Below, in pieces: positions 37,185 to 45,497 of a stretch of DNA of 64,000 bases. The stretch's first letter is position 1, and each line of letters begins with the position of its first letter. Under the pieces are notes generated by a model. It saw nothing but the letters and a program-made list of their open reading frames with translations, was not told the DNA's origin and ran no database searches. Origin of the DNA: Chryseobacterium indologenes (lineage in GTDB: Bacteria; Bacteroidota; Bacteroidia; Flavobacteriales; Weeksellaceae); NCBI GenBank assembly GCA_016025055.1, contig CP065590.1, forward strand, positions 1,674,001-1,738,000, given 5' to 3'. The position numbers and the translations under genes were made by a program.

Positions 37185-37342
37185 TTAACAGCAATATCCG
37201 TCTTCTCCTACAAAACCTCTGAAGAGGTCATCCGATCCCGGAACCTTACAGAATCCTCTGAAGCATGCCGGGGATGTACCACCGTTGATTCCCTTTAATT
37301 CTGCTTTTGTCAACTTTCTTTTTGAATGTTTAATTTTTTCAT
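37185..37342 (-). pseudogene. Bacteriocin-like short peptide 6, frameshifted
   Basis: First gene of the cluster. As written, the frame stops after nine codons (MKKLNIQKES). One extra A in the coding-strand A5 run (T5 on the plus strand, 37319-37323) restores a 52-residue member: KRKLTKAELKGINGG leader, C27 and C32 (CFRGFC), KVPGSDDLFRGFVGEDGY and CC. All family hallmarks return, so a homopolymer sequencing error is likely. Confidence 0.75.
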
Positions 37343-37491
37343 GGTATTTTTAATTTGATTGTAAGCTAATTTACATTTTATTTCGAATAACTCAATGGTT
37401 GGTGAAAGAAATTAATACAATTATTGAAATTATTAACAAACTTTAACATGTTGATTATCACAGAGAAAATACCCTTTTCTTATTTTTGGAT

Positions 37492-37980
37492 ATGAAAACA
37501 CTGTTGAAGACATTGCCCGTGCTTTTGTTTTGTATCATTTGCAAAGCCCAACAGGCAGAAGTCTCTGTACTGCAATATGAGGCGCTCGAAAACCGGATCC
37601 GCCAGGAACATGAAAAGCTTCTTGTCGTGAACTTCTGGGCAACCACCTGCGCACCATGTGTAAAAGAATTGCCTCATTTTATGGAAATCAATAATGAATA
37701 TGCCGGGAATTCAAAGTTTAAAATGATACTGGTGTCATTAGACAGGCTTGCAGACAGGGACAGAGTAGTGAAATTTATCAAAAATAAAAATCTCACCGCC
37801 GAAGTTGTGCTATTGGATGACATCAAAAGAATGAATACCTGGATTCCAAGATTTGAAAAAAACTGGGATGGAAATATTCCGGTCACTGTGTTTTATAAAA
37901 ACGGAGAAAAAGTAAAGTTCAATGACGGAGAAATGAGTAAAGAAGAACTTAGAAAAACAATTAATGAAAATGTACAATAA
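37492..37980 (+). CDS. Secreted thioredoxin-like protein (TlpA type)
   Basis: A 162-residue periplasmic thioredoxin-fold protein. Signal peptide MKTLLKTLPVLLFCIICKAQ, then VVNFWATTCAPCVKELPHF with the redox CxxC (CAPC). The proline loop is GNIPVTVFY. TlpA/ResA-like proteins reduce or relay disulfides of exported proteins. It is divergent from the six-peptide cluster (150 bp apart) and followed after 10 bp by a second thioredoxin-fold gene. A TTG six bases upstream of the ATG is not favoured. Confidence 0.85.
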   Translation: MKTLLKTLPVLLFCIICKAQQAEVSVLQYEALENRIRQEHEKLLVVNFWATTCAPCVKELPHFMEINNEYAGNSKFKMILVSLDRLADRDRVVKFIKNKNLTAEVVLLDDIKRMNTWIPRFEKNWDGNIPVTVFYKNGEKVKFNDGEMSKEELRKTINENVQ

Positions 37981-37990
37981 GCTATTTATT

Positions 37991-38644
37991 ATGAAAAACC
38001 TGAAAGTAGTATTCACCGTATTCTGTATCGGTTTTGGATTGTTAAGCTTTACTTCCGCCGATCATGATAAAAATAATCCTCAGAAGGAAACGCATTCGGT
38101 AAAAGGCTATGCCGTAGGAGATGAGGCCACGGACTTTAAGCTTAAAAATATCGATGGGAAACTGGTTTCTTTAAGTGATTTTAAAAGTGCTAAAGGATTC
38201 ATTGTCATATTTACCTGCAATCATTGCCCGTATGCCAAAAAGTACGAAGACAGGATTATTGAACTTGATAAAAAATATAAATCTCAGGGATATCCGGTGA
38301 TTGCCATTAATCCTAATGACCCCAATGTACAGCCGGAAGACGGCTACCAGCAAATGATCGAGCGTGCAAAACAGAAAGGTTTTACTTTTCCGTATTTAGT
38401 AGATGAAGGACAAAAAATTTATCCTCAGTACGGTGCTACAAAAACACCTCATGTGTTTGTACTCCAAAAAGAGAGCGGTAAAAATATAGTAAAGTATATT
38501 GGAGCTATTGACAACAATTATGACAATCCTAAGGACGTCTCGGAATATTATGCTCAGGATGCCGTCAATGCATTAATCAAAGGAGAACCGATAAAGATGA
38601 CCAAAACTGTTACCATCGGATGTACTATAAAGGTAAAGAAATAG
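37991..38644 (+). CDS. Exported thioredoxin/peroxiredoxin-like protein
   Basis: A 217-residue secreted protein of the AhpC/TSA-like thioredoxin superfamily. It has a signal peptide (FTVFCIGFGLLSFTSA), then VGDEATDFKLKNIDGKLVSLSDFKSAKG, FTCNHCPYAKKYEDRI with CxxC-like C-N-H-C, and TKTPHVFVL as the cis-proline loop. Similar proteins in Bacteroidota are annotated as thioredoxin family or redoxin. The ATG at 37991 starts a normal signal peptide. It forms an operon with the TlpA-like gene. Confidence 0.87.
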   Translation: MKNLKVVFTVFCIGFGLLSFTSADHDKNNPQKETHSVKGYAVGDEATDFKLKNIDGKLVSLSDFKSAKGFIVIFTCNHCPYAKKYEDRIIELDKKYKSQGYPVIAINPNDPNVQPEDGYQQMIERAKQKGFTFPYLVDEGQKIYPQYGATKTPHVFVLQKESGKNIVKYIGAIDNNYDNPKDVSEYYAQDAVNALIKGEPIKMTKTVTIGCTIKVKK

Positions 38645-38718
38645 AGATATTTGTTGATCATACAATCGGTATTCTTTGGAATGCCGATTTTTTATAACCT
38701 TGAATTGACTCAACAAAA

Positions 38719-39111
38719 ATGAAATTTAAATTTAATCTTACCTATTTCCTACTGACTTTATTGATTTTCCTGCTGGAAGTATTAATCGCTACGAAACTGA
38801 AAAATATATTTTTTGTCAGAGCATATCTTGGTGATGTTATCGTAGTCATATTGCTGTATACTTTCGTTAAAAGTTTTGTCAAACTTAATGATCAGAAACT
38901 CATCCCGGGAATTTTTATTTTTTCCTGCCTGGTAGAATTTGCCCAGTATTTTAATATAGCAGAAAAATTAGGTTTTCAGCCGGGAAGTGTGATGTATGTG
39001 ATCATCGGAAATTCTTTTTCATGGATTGATATTCTGTGTTATGCTGTAGGTTGTCTTTTACTGTATATCGGAGTAAAAGTAAAGCCTTCAAAAGAATTGA
39101 AGGCTTTCTAA
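38719..39111 (+). CDS. DUF2809 family membrane protein
   Basis: A 130-residue inner-membrane protein with four helices. Conserved marks are FVRAYLGDVIVVILLYTFVKSF and ILCYAVGCLLLYIG at the end, matching DUF2809. Function unknown. It lies 74 bp after the thioredoxin operon and is followed by a hairpin AAAGCCTTCA/TGAAGGCTTT (39081-39107) overlapping its last codons. Confidence 0.85.
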   Translation: MKFKFNLTYFLLTLLIFLLEVLIATKLKNIFFVRAYLGDVIVVILLYTFVKSFVKLNDQKLIPGIFIFSCLVEFAQYFNIAEKLGFQPGSVMYVIIGNSFSWIDILCYAVGCLLLYIGVKVKPSKELKAF

Positions 39112-39127
39112 AAATGTATTGCGGAGC

Positions 39128-39550
39128 TTATTTTACTGTTTTAAATAGTAAAGGTTGTCTCAGCATAGTTCTTACAGGTATTCCATTATCTTCTGCGGGA
39201 ATCCACTTGGTATTTATTTTTCTGAGAGCTCGTAGAAACTCATCCTTAATAGCTTCATTGTCGGTAGATTCTATTTTGAAATTCGACATACTGCCGTCTT
39301 TTTCAACCAAAAAAACAGCCGTTGCCTTAGCTTCCTTTACCCCTGCCGCCTGCAATGCCTGCGAACGGAATTTACTGACGAATTCATCACGGAAAGCTTT
39401 TAATCCACCCGGAAATTCAGGGTTTTTAAACTTCTTTTGGGGTTCTGAAGTGCGGGTTGTCTGCGTTTGCTGATTAGTTGTTGCCTGCTGTTGGGCTTTC
39501 AAAGAAAATAAACCCAATAGTATTGTACTTATCGTTACATATTTTTTCAT
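39128..39550 (-). CDS. Exported protein with TonB C-terminal-like domain
   Basis: A 140-residue protein: signal peptide MKKYVTISTILLGLFSLKAQ, a Gln/Thr-rich linker, the PEFPGGLKAFRDEF motif seen in Bacteroidota TonB-like proteins, and a TonB-C-type domain (ATAVFLVEKDGSMSNFKIESTDNEAIKDEFLRALRKINTKWIPAEDNG). It lacks a membrane anchor and long proline linker, so it is probably not a real energy transducer. It follows the YARHG lipoprotein gene by 6 bp. Confidence 0.85.
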   Translation of the reverse strand: MKKYVTISTILLGLFSLKAQQQATTNQQTQTTRTSEPQKKFKNPEFPGGLKAFRDEFVSKFRSQALQAAGVKEAKATAVFLVEKDGSMSNFKIESTDNEAIKDEFLRALRKINTKWIPAEDNGIPVRTMLRQPLLFKTVK

Positions 39551-39556
39551 TGTCAA

Positions 39557-40477
39557 TTATCTTCCGAAGCTGTCGTACTTATCTTCTGCATATTGGGTAA
39601 AACGGTTGAGTAAGGCCACGTTTTCTTTTTCCAAAGGAGAAAGCTCATTATCTACATTGTTTGAAACAGGAATATACCAGTCTGTTTGCTCGAAGAAATT
39701 TCTGTAGGTTTCTTTTTTGAAGGAGTAGCCATGTCTTGCAAACACAGAATTTTTAATAATCTCCAGGTCAAGCTTCCTTAAATTTTTAAGATCTTTCTCC
39801 GTCAGTTTCTGCTTGGAGGCATTTAACTTAAAAATGGCCTCAGAGGCAACGCGGTTTTTGGATGTTGTATAGCTTTCTGTTTTCCCTGTTTCGTCGTCCG
39901 TATATTTTTCTACAAAGTCTTTAGGATTAGACCAGTCTACCAGATTTGAATCTTTATCCAGCATGAAATTTGGATTGTAAACAAATTCTTTTTTGGTGAG
40001 CTTAAGCGTTTTTACAGGAGATTTTACAGAAGTTTTGTTAAACGCATTCCATTTACCTGTCAGACTGTCTCCGCTAAGTTTTACTTCAAATCTTCCGTCT
40101 GTTTTATCATTTCCCGGTTCATCCAGGACAAATGATTTAGAAGCCTCGTTAAATACTCCTCTGAAAGGACGCTGGTTCCCGTTTACGATACTTTGACCAT
40201 AGACGCTGTCTTTTGTAATCCGGTTGATCTTTAAAGAGATTTTCTTGTACGTACTGGCTTCAAATTCAGTTCCATCAGAGTCGTCGATCATCTTTTCCAT
40301 TCCGGCAAAGTCACCGGTATAGATCCCGTAATACTCTTTATGTACTTCGGGAATAACCACAGAATTTTTTTTTGCAGTTAAAGAATCCTTTCCTGATTCA
40401 TTGGTCTTACCGTCTTTTTTGCAGCTCAGTAAAGAGAGCGCCAGTGCGGAAATAAGGGTGTAATGCAAAGTTTTCAT
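39557..40477 (-). CDS. YARHG domain lipoprotein
   Basis: A 306-residue lipoprotein: signal LISALALSLLSC with KKDGK following, a beta-rich middle (about 50-165) with YYGIYTGDFAG, and the C-terminal YARHG domain (LEIIKNSVFARHGYSFKKETYRNFFEQTDWYIP). YARHG domains are exported, Zn-peptidase-associated domains of unclear role. Its ATG overlaps the end of the preceding DUF2306 gene once the frameshift there is repaired (ATGA). Confidence 0.88.
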   Translation of the reverse strand: MKTLHYTLISALALSLLSCKKDGKTNESGKDSLTAKKNSVVIPEVHKEYYGIYTGDFAGMEKMIDDSDGTEFEASTYKKISLKINRITKDSVYGQSIVNGNQRPFRGVFNEASKSFVLDEPGNDKTDGRFEVKLSGDSLTGKWNAFNKTSVKSPVKTLKLTKKEFVYNPNFMLDKDSNLVDWSNPKDFVEKYTDDETGKTESYTTSKNRVASEAIFKLNASKQKLTEKDLKNLRKLDLEIIKNSVFARHGYSFKKETYRNFFEQTDWYIPVSNNVDNELSPLEKENVALLNRFTQYAEDKYDSFGR

Positions 40478-41114
40478 ATAAGTTTTTTTATTATTAAGTA
40501 TTCAATGAGAAGGATATTGGGAATCCAGCCCAGCCAGGCAATGATCTGATACACATCCATGGGATTGGGGTGGAATAAATATACGATAATAACTTTCCAC
40601 ATCCGTAATGTAATGGCAGATAATGTAAATGCAAAACTCCGCCACATCCACAGCTTATGTGGTTTAAATTTTTTTGTCTGGCCAGCTGATAAGCTTTAAA
40701 TGTCGAAAACCACCAAAAAAAGCCTAGTATTACGAATGAAACCTTTGAAAGAAGTCCTCCATTGGCAAAGAATCCCATATAAATCCCTGAAGGAGCAGCC
40801 AAAAGTAAAATGAGAAAAATATAGACTTTTCCCATATTCCTGTGGAAATTTTTCCATCCGAAATCTTTCCTGATGATGGAGAAAAACCCTGACAGTAATA
40901 CAAAAATACTGGTGTAAACATGCGTGTAGAAAAAATAGAGGTATTCCGGTCTCTGTTCCACTTCAGTTTGCTTAATCATCAGAAAGCTTACATTCGGATC
41001 CAAAGGAATATACTCCAGCGTTATTTTCAGCATCAGCCAAAAGAAATATACAAATCCTAGGATGAGAAGGATTTTGAAAAATGTGATATATCTTTTGGCT
41101 GAAAACAGATCCAT
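40474..41114 (-). pseudogene. DUF2306 family membrane protein, frameshifted
   Basis: A four- to six-helix membrane protein of about 213 residues. The first 150 residues are intact (FFWLMLKITLEYIPLDPNVSFL ... HRNMGKVYIFLILLLAAPSGIYMG). The frame breaks at a T7 run (40669-40675); one extra base gives KKFKPHKLWMWRSFAFTLSAITLRMWKVII ... WLGWIPNILLIEYLI, the conserved DUF2306 ending, and a stop that overlaps the YARHG start by four bases. Function unknown; probably a sequencing error. Confidence 0.85.
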
Positions 41115-41117
41115 GTT

Positions 41118-41510
41118 TTAATCAAAACTTATTGACATTGGAAGGGTGTACCAATAGTCGACAGGTTTATTTTTATAAACAGCGGGCTCCCATTTTTTGT
41201 TTATAGTATTGATGATCCTTATCATTTCTTTATTAAAGCTTTCCTGTTCTCCGTTTGCCGTTACAGAGCTCAGTTCCCCCTTGGAATCAATTAGAAACTT
41301 TACCTCTGTGTTTGCTGATTCTGTAATAATGCTGGGGTCTAATTTGCTCATAATGAGTGTTTTGAATACGGTAATTCCTCCTGGGAATTCAGGCTTTATA
41401 TCTGCTTCATTAGTGTAATCTTTTACAGGAGATTCTGTCCGGTCCTGTTTTGCCTGAGAAAAACATAATGTGAACCCAAGCATAATTAGTAGAAATATTA
41501 ATTTTTTCAT
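41118..41510 (-). CDS. Exported protein with TonB C-terminal-like domain
   Basis: A 130-residue protein with a signal peptide (LIFLLIMLGFTLCFSQ), then PEFPGGITVFKTLIMSKLDPSI and a TonB-C-like domain (VKFLIDSKGELSSVTANGEQESFNKEMIRIINTINKKWEPAVYKNKPV). No membrane anchor. Same architecture as the proteins at 39128 and 52421. It is three bases upstream of the DUF2306 gene, so these four genes (41510 to 39128) read as one operon. Confidence 0.85.
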   Translation of the reverse strand: MKKLIFLLIMLGFTLCFSQAKQDRTESPVKDYTNEADIKPEFPGGITVFKTLIMSKLDPSIITESANTEVKFLIDSKGELSSVTANGEQESFNKEMIRIINTINKKWEPAVYKNKPVDYWYTLPMSISFD

Positions 41511-41537
41511 GTGTCGTTATACTTATTTTAGTGATTT

Positions 41538-42740
41538 TTATAGGGAATTTAAATGTTGTGCAATCAGCCATCCTTCACTCCAGCATGCCTGGAAGTTGAA
41601 ACCTCCGGTTACCGCATCTATATTTAAAACTTCTCCGGCAATATAAAAATTTGGAAGCAGCTTTGAAGACATGTTTTTAAAGTTAATTTCCTTTAAATCA
41701 ACACCTCCGGCCGTTACAAACTCATCTTTAAAAGTCGATTTTCCGGTCACCCGAAACTTTTTCTTACAAAGGGTTTCAATAATTTTCTGCATCTCTTTTC
41801 CCGAAATATTGGCAACCTGCTTGTTCAGGTCCACTTTGGAAATTTCCAATATTTTCTGCCAGAACCTGTTTGTGATATCAAATATTTTGGATTGCCCGAT
41901 GCTCTTTTTAGGGTTGTTTTGTTTGAAGTCCTGGAAGATTTCTTCTGCTTCATCCGTTGGTACCGAAATGAAATTAACCTCGATTTCGAAATTATATTTT
42001 AACTGAGCCAGACTAATGGCTTCCCAGGCAGAAATTTTCAGAACTGCCGGCCCGGAAAGTCCCCAATGGGTAATTAATAATGGTCCGCTTTCTTCCGTTT
42101 TTAATTTAGGAATCGAAATCCCGGCATTCTCAAAGCTCGTTCCCGGAAGATCTTTTAAAAGTTCATCTTTAATATTAAAAGTAAAAAGAGAAGGCACAAG
42201 ATCTACGATTTTATGTCCCAGATTTTGTACAATTTTCAGGGATTTGGGAGAACTTCCGGTTGTATATACCACAAAATCTGCTTCAAAATCTCCTGAATTG
42301 GTTTTTACAAGATATTTTTCATCCTGTTTTTCAATTTCTTTAACGGTACATTTTGTTTTTACAACCACATTTTTCTTCTGGGTTTCACTCAGGAATGTAT
42401 TGATGATGGTCTGTGAAGAATTACTTTCCGGGAACGTTCTGTTGTCATTTTCAATTTTTAACGGAACATTACGGTTATCAAACCATTCCATCGTATCTCC
42501 CGGCTGAAATTTGGTGAAAACACTGAGTAATTCTTTGTTTCCACGAGGGTAGAATTGTACAAGCTCTCGCGGGTCAAAGCAGGCATGGGTAACATTACAC
42601 CGTCCGCCTCCGGAAATCTTAACTTTCTGAAGGACATCAGAGTTCTGTTCTAAAATCGTAATACTATATTTCTTTTCGTCAAGGTTCGCCGCGCAGAAAA
42701 AGCCCGCGGCACCGCCTCCGATAATGATGATCTGTTTCAT
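41538..42740 (-). CDS. HI0933/YhiN-family FAD-dependent oxidoreductase
   Basis: A 400-residue flavoprotein. The N terminus IIIGGGAAGFFCAANL binds FAD; SGGGRCNVTHA is the family mark; VYTTGSSPKSLKIVQNLGHKIVDLVPSLFTF and the C-terminal TAGGVDLKEINFKNMSSKLLPNFYIAGEVLNIDAVTGGFNFQACWSEG complete the fold. Members are called aminoacetone oxidase-like or BaiN-related; the reaction here is unknown. Transcribed alone. Confidence 0.92.
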   Translation of the reverse strand: MKQIIIIGGGAAGFFCAANLDEKKYSITILEQNSDVLQKVKISGGGRCNVTHACFDPRELVQFYPRGNKELLSVFTKFQPGDTMEWFDNRNVPLKIENDNRTFPESNSSQTIINTFLSETQKKNVVVKTKCTVKEIEKQDEKYLVKTNSGDFEADFVVYTTGSSPKSLKIVQNLGHKIVDLVPSLFTFNIKDELLKDLPGTSFENAGISIPKLKTEESGPLLITHWGLSGPAVLKISAWEAISLAQLKYNFEIEVNFISVPTDEAEEIFQDFKQNNPKKSIGQSKIFDITNRFWQKILEISKVDLNKQVANISGKEMQKIIETLCKKKFRVTGKSTFKDEFVTAGGVDLKEINFKNMSSKLLPNFYIAGEVLNIDAVTGGFNFQACWSEGWLIAQHLNSL

Positions 42741-42854
42741 GTATATGTAATCCTATGCTGAAGATTATTTTTTCAAAAGTACAATTTTTATAAACCATCT
42801 TATTTGAGTATTTTTGAAGATTATAATTTTAATTATACCAAAAACGATTTTCAT

Positions 42855-43349
42855 ATGATTTTCTACCATAAATTTGAAGTGAGATGGAGCGATCTTGATG
42901 CAAACAAGCATTTGGCAAATTCATCCTATGTACAGTATTGTGCGCAAGCCAGAATGGCTTTTATGACCAAAGAAAAAATGGGGGTTACTCAGTTAAGCAG
43001 ATGGGGGATTGGCCCGGTAATCCTGCATGAGAGATACTCTTTTTTCAAGGAAATCTATGCAGATCAGATTGTGATTGTAAGCGTAGAGATAGACGGGTGT
43101 GCAGAAGATTCTTCTATCTACCGTTTTGTTCATAAATTTTATACTCCTGACGGTCAGCACTGTGCAACAGCAGAAGCAACGGGAGTATGGATCGATATGA
43201 TGCTGAGAAAAATGACCACTCCGCCGGATGATGTAGTGGAGGCAATGAATAAATATAAAAGCCCGGAAACCGTGGTGCTGTCAAAAGAAGACTTTAAAAA
43301 ACTTCCTTTCCACCCACACAATATTGATCCGGCAGAAATTATCATCTAA
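42855..43349 (+). CDS. Acyl-CoA/acyl-ACP thioesterase (4HBT fold)
   Basis: A 164-residue hot-dog-fold hydrolase. FEVRWSDLDANKHLANSSYVQY carries the conserved aspartate and the N-x-x-Y pattern of the 4HBT/FatB-like group. The rest (GIGPVILHERYSFFKEI, ATAEATGVWIDM) fits. It should release fatty acid or an aromatic acid from CoA or ACP; the substrate is not predictable. The ATG at 42855 is chosen because the family starts there; a TATTTTTG box is at 42809-42816. Ten bases before thiL, likely co-transcribed. Confidence 0.85.
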   Translation: MIFYHKFEVRWSDLDANKHLANSSYVQYCAQARMAFMTKEKMGVTQLSRWGIGPVILHERYSFFKEIYADQIVIVSVEIDGCAEDSSIYRFVHKFYTPDGQHCATAEATGVWIDMMLRKMTTPPDDVVEAMNKYKSPETVVLSKEDFKKLPFHPHNIDPAEIII

Positions 43350-43358
43350 ATAAAAATT

Positions 43359-44420
43359 ATGTTTGAAGATAAATCACAGGAGCTGACGCCCATTTCAAAA
43401 CTTGGAGAATTTGGTCTGATCAAGCACTTGACAGAACATTTCCCTTTATCCAATGAATCTTCGCAACTTGGGGTAGGAGATGATGCGGCGGTTATTAATC
43501 CTGAAAATAAAAAAGTAGTTCTTACGACAGATGTTCTCGCAGAAGGGGTACATTTTAATCTTGGCTATGTTCCGTTAAAACACTTAGGATATAAAGCTGT
43601 GGTTGTAAACCTTAGTGATATTGCGGCAATGAATGCCGTTCCTACTCAGATTCTTGTTTCTTTGGCAGTATCAAACCGTTTCCCGGTGGAAGCACTGGAA
43701 GAAATTTATTCCGGAATTCAGGCGGCCTGTTCAAGATACAAAGTTGACCTGATCGGAGGGGATACGACAAGTTCCAATTCGGGATTGGTCATGAGTATTA
43801 CTGCAGTAGGAATTGAGACCGACGAAAATATAGTGAAGAGAAGCGGTGCAAAACCTAATGATCTTCTTGTAGTAACCGGAGATCTGGGAGGAGCGTACAT
43901 GGGATTGCAGGTACTGGAAAGAGAACATGCAGTTTACCTTGCGGACCCGAATATGCAGCCGGAAATGGAAGGGTACGACTACATCCTCGAAAGACAGCTG
44001 AAACCGGAAGCAAGAACAGATGTTAAAACGATTTTACAGGAGCTCGATATCCGGCCAACTTCTATGATCGATATTTCTGACGGCCTGGCTTCTGAGATCC
44101 TTCACCTTTCCGATCAGTCGAAAGTAGGATTCAGATTGTATGAAGAAAAAATTCCGTTGGACAGCCTTACGATTTCTACAGCGGATGAAATGAACTTAAA
44201 CCCCGTCATGACTGCGTTAAGCGGCGGTGAAGATTACGAATTGTTATTCACCATTTCGCCGAATGATTTTGATAAAATTAAAAACCATCCTGATTTTACC
44301 ATTATAGGACATGCCGTGGAAAATGAAGAAGGAAACTTCATGGTAGCAAGAGGATCCAACCAGTTGGTGGCTCTTACTGCTCAGGGATGGGATGCCTTTT
44401 TAGGGAACCAGAATGGATAA
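43359..44420 (+). CDS. thiL: Thiamine-phosphate kinase
   Basis: A 353-residue cytoplasmic enzyme that converts thiamine monophosphate to thiamine pyrophosphate with ATP. Visible: GVGDDAAVI and TTDVLAEGVHF (metal binding), LGYKAVVVNLSDIAAMNA, GGDTTSS, VVTGDLGGAYMGL, DISDGLASEIL and SGGEDYELLFT, the standard PurM-like motifs. Length is usual for Bacteroidota ThiL. A hairpin terminator follows. Confidence 0.96.
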   Translation: MFEDKSQELTPISKLGEFGLIKHLTEHFPLSNESSQLGVGDDAAVINPENKKVVLTTDVLAEGVHFNLGYVPLKHLGYKAVVVNLSDIAAMNAVPTQILVSLAVSNRFPVEALEEIYSGIQAACSRYKVDLIGGDTTSSNSGLVMSITAVGIETDENIVKRSGAKPNDLLVVTGDLGGAYMGLQVLEREHAVYLADPNMQPEMEGYDYILERQLKPEARTDVKTILQELDIRPTSMIDISDGLASEILHLSDQSKVGFRLYEEKIPLDSLTISTADEMNLNPVMTALSGGEDYELLFTISPNDFDKIKNHPDFTIIGHAVENEEGNFMVARGSNQLVALTAQGWDAFLGNQNG

Positions 44421-44447
44421 AATTATATTTAATTTTACATATTGTAG

Positions 44448-44477
44448 AAAACCGCAGCATTTTTTTGCTGTGGTTTT
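44448..44477 (+). terminator. Intrinsic terminator after thiL
   Basis: AAAACCGCAGCA / TGCTGTGGTTTT hairpin with a T-rich loop and following T run. Confidence 0.85.
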
Positions 44478-44506
44478 TGTTTATAACCTAACCCTTTCAT
44501 AATACA

Positions 44507-45328
44507 ATGATGAATATACCCGAAAAAGAAATTCCGGTACACCACCTTACTTCCGAACAGTTTCAGATGAGTACGCTGAGTGCAGCGGGCCCGGAAAATT
44601 TCCATGATGTTCACCGGCACAATTTTTTTGAAATTATCTGGTTTAGGGAAGTCTATGAAAATAGCCGCCTGGAATTGGATTTTGAAAGCTATAAAGTTGA
44701 GAACAACCAGATTTGCATTATTGCTCCGGGACAGGTATTCAATATGAAAATAAAAGGAGAGGAGGGATATGCCATGGCAATCAGCCGCGAAATTTTCAAC
44801 GAAGCCTGCAATATAGAATCTGTCCTGACAGGAGGTTCGCTTCCTTTCCCTCTGGATCCGGAAAATGAACAAACCTGTCACACCATCATGCTGTTGATTC
44901 AGCAGGAATATAAGGGAGCTGCCAGAACCGAGCTTTTGAAGTCTTATCTTAAAGCATTTTGCATTATCATAGGAGAGCAAATAAATCCGCAAGAACCCTT
45001 ATTAAATGACCGGCAGCGTATCCAGGAACTGATAACACTTATTGAAAAGCATTATATTCGGCATAGGGAAACAGGTTTTTACGCTGAAAAATTAAAAATA
45101 AGCACCCATCACCTGAATGACATTGTACGCCTACTGAGAGGAACAACCGTAAAAAAAATGATCAGCCAGCGCCTTATTCTGGAAGCCAAAAGAGAATTGA
45201 GTTTTGGTGCATTAACTGTGAAGGAAATTGCCTTTAAGCTGGGATTCAGGGATGCTTCTTACTTCTCCCGTTTCTTTAAAAAACATACAGGACAAAATCC
45301 TGACGGTTTTAAATTCGGAAATACTTAA
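44507..45328 (+). CDS. AraC family transcriptional regulator
   Basis: A 273-residue DNA-binding regulator. The N-terminal part is a cupin-like sensor (DVHRHNFFEIIWFREVYENSR ... ICIIAPGQVFNMKIKGEEGYAMAIS). The C-terminal 100 residues hold two helix-turn-helix units (GFYAEKLKISTHHLNDIVRLLRGTTVKKMISQRLI; FGALTVKEIAFKLGFRDASYFSRFFKKHTGQNPDGFK). It lies 170 bp upstream of a Bcr/CflA exporter on the same strand and may control it; that link is inference. Confidence 0.93.
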   Translation: MMNIPEKEIPVHHLTSEQFQMSTLSAAGPENFHDVHRHNFFEIIWFREVYENSRLELDFESYKVENNQICIIAPGQVFNMKIKGEEGYAMAISREIFNEACNIESVLTGGSLPFPLDPENEQTCHTIMLLIQQEYKGAARTELLKSYLKAFCIIIGEQINPQEPLLNDRQRIQELITLIEKHYIRHRETGFYAEKLKISTHHLNDIVRLLRGTTVKKMISQRLILEAKRELSFGALTVKEIAFKLGFRDASYFSRFFKKHTGQNPDGFKFGNT

Positions 45329-45497
45329 TCTTCAGAATGTTCCGCTGGATGAGGTTTGCAATGCTTTAATTTACTATGAATACATGGATGAATCCTCAAT
45401 TTGTGCTAGTCTTCCTTCATTTGTTTTATTGTAAGCTTTTGGTTTTTTAGTGAATTTTGCAGACTGAAAAACAGCCTTTGGAGGCTTATAGTTATTT

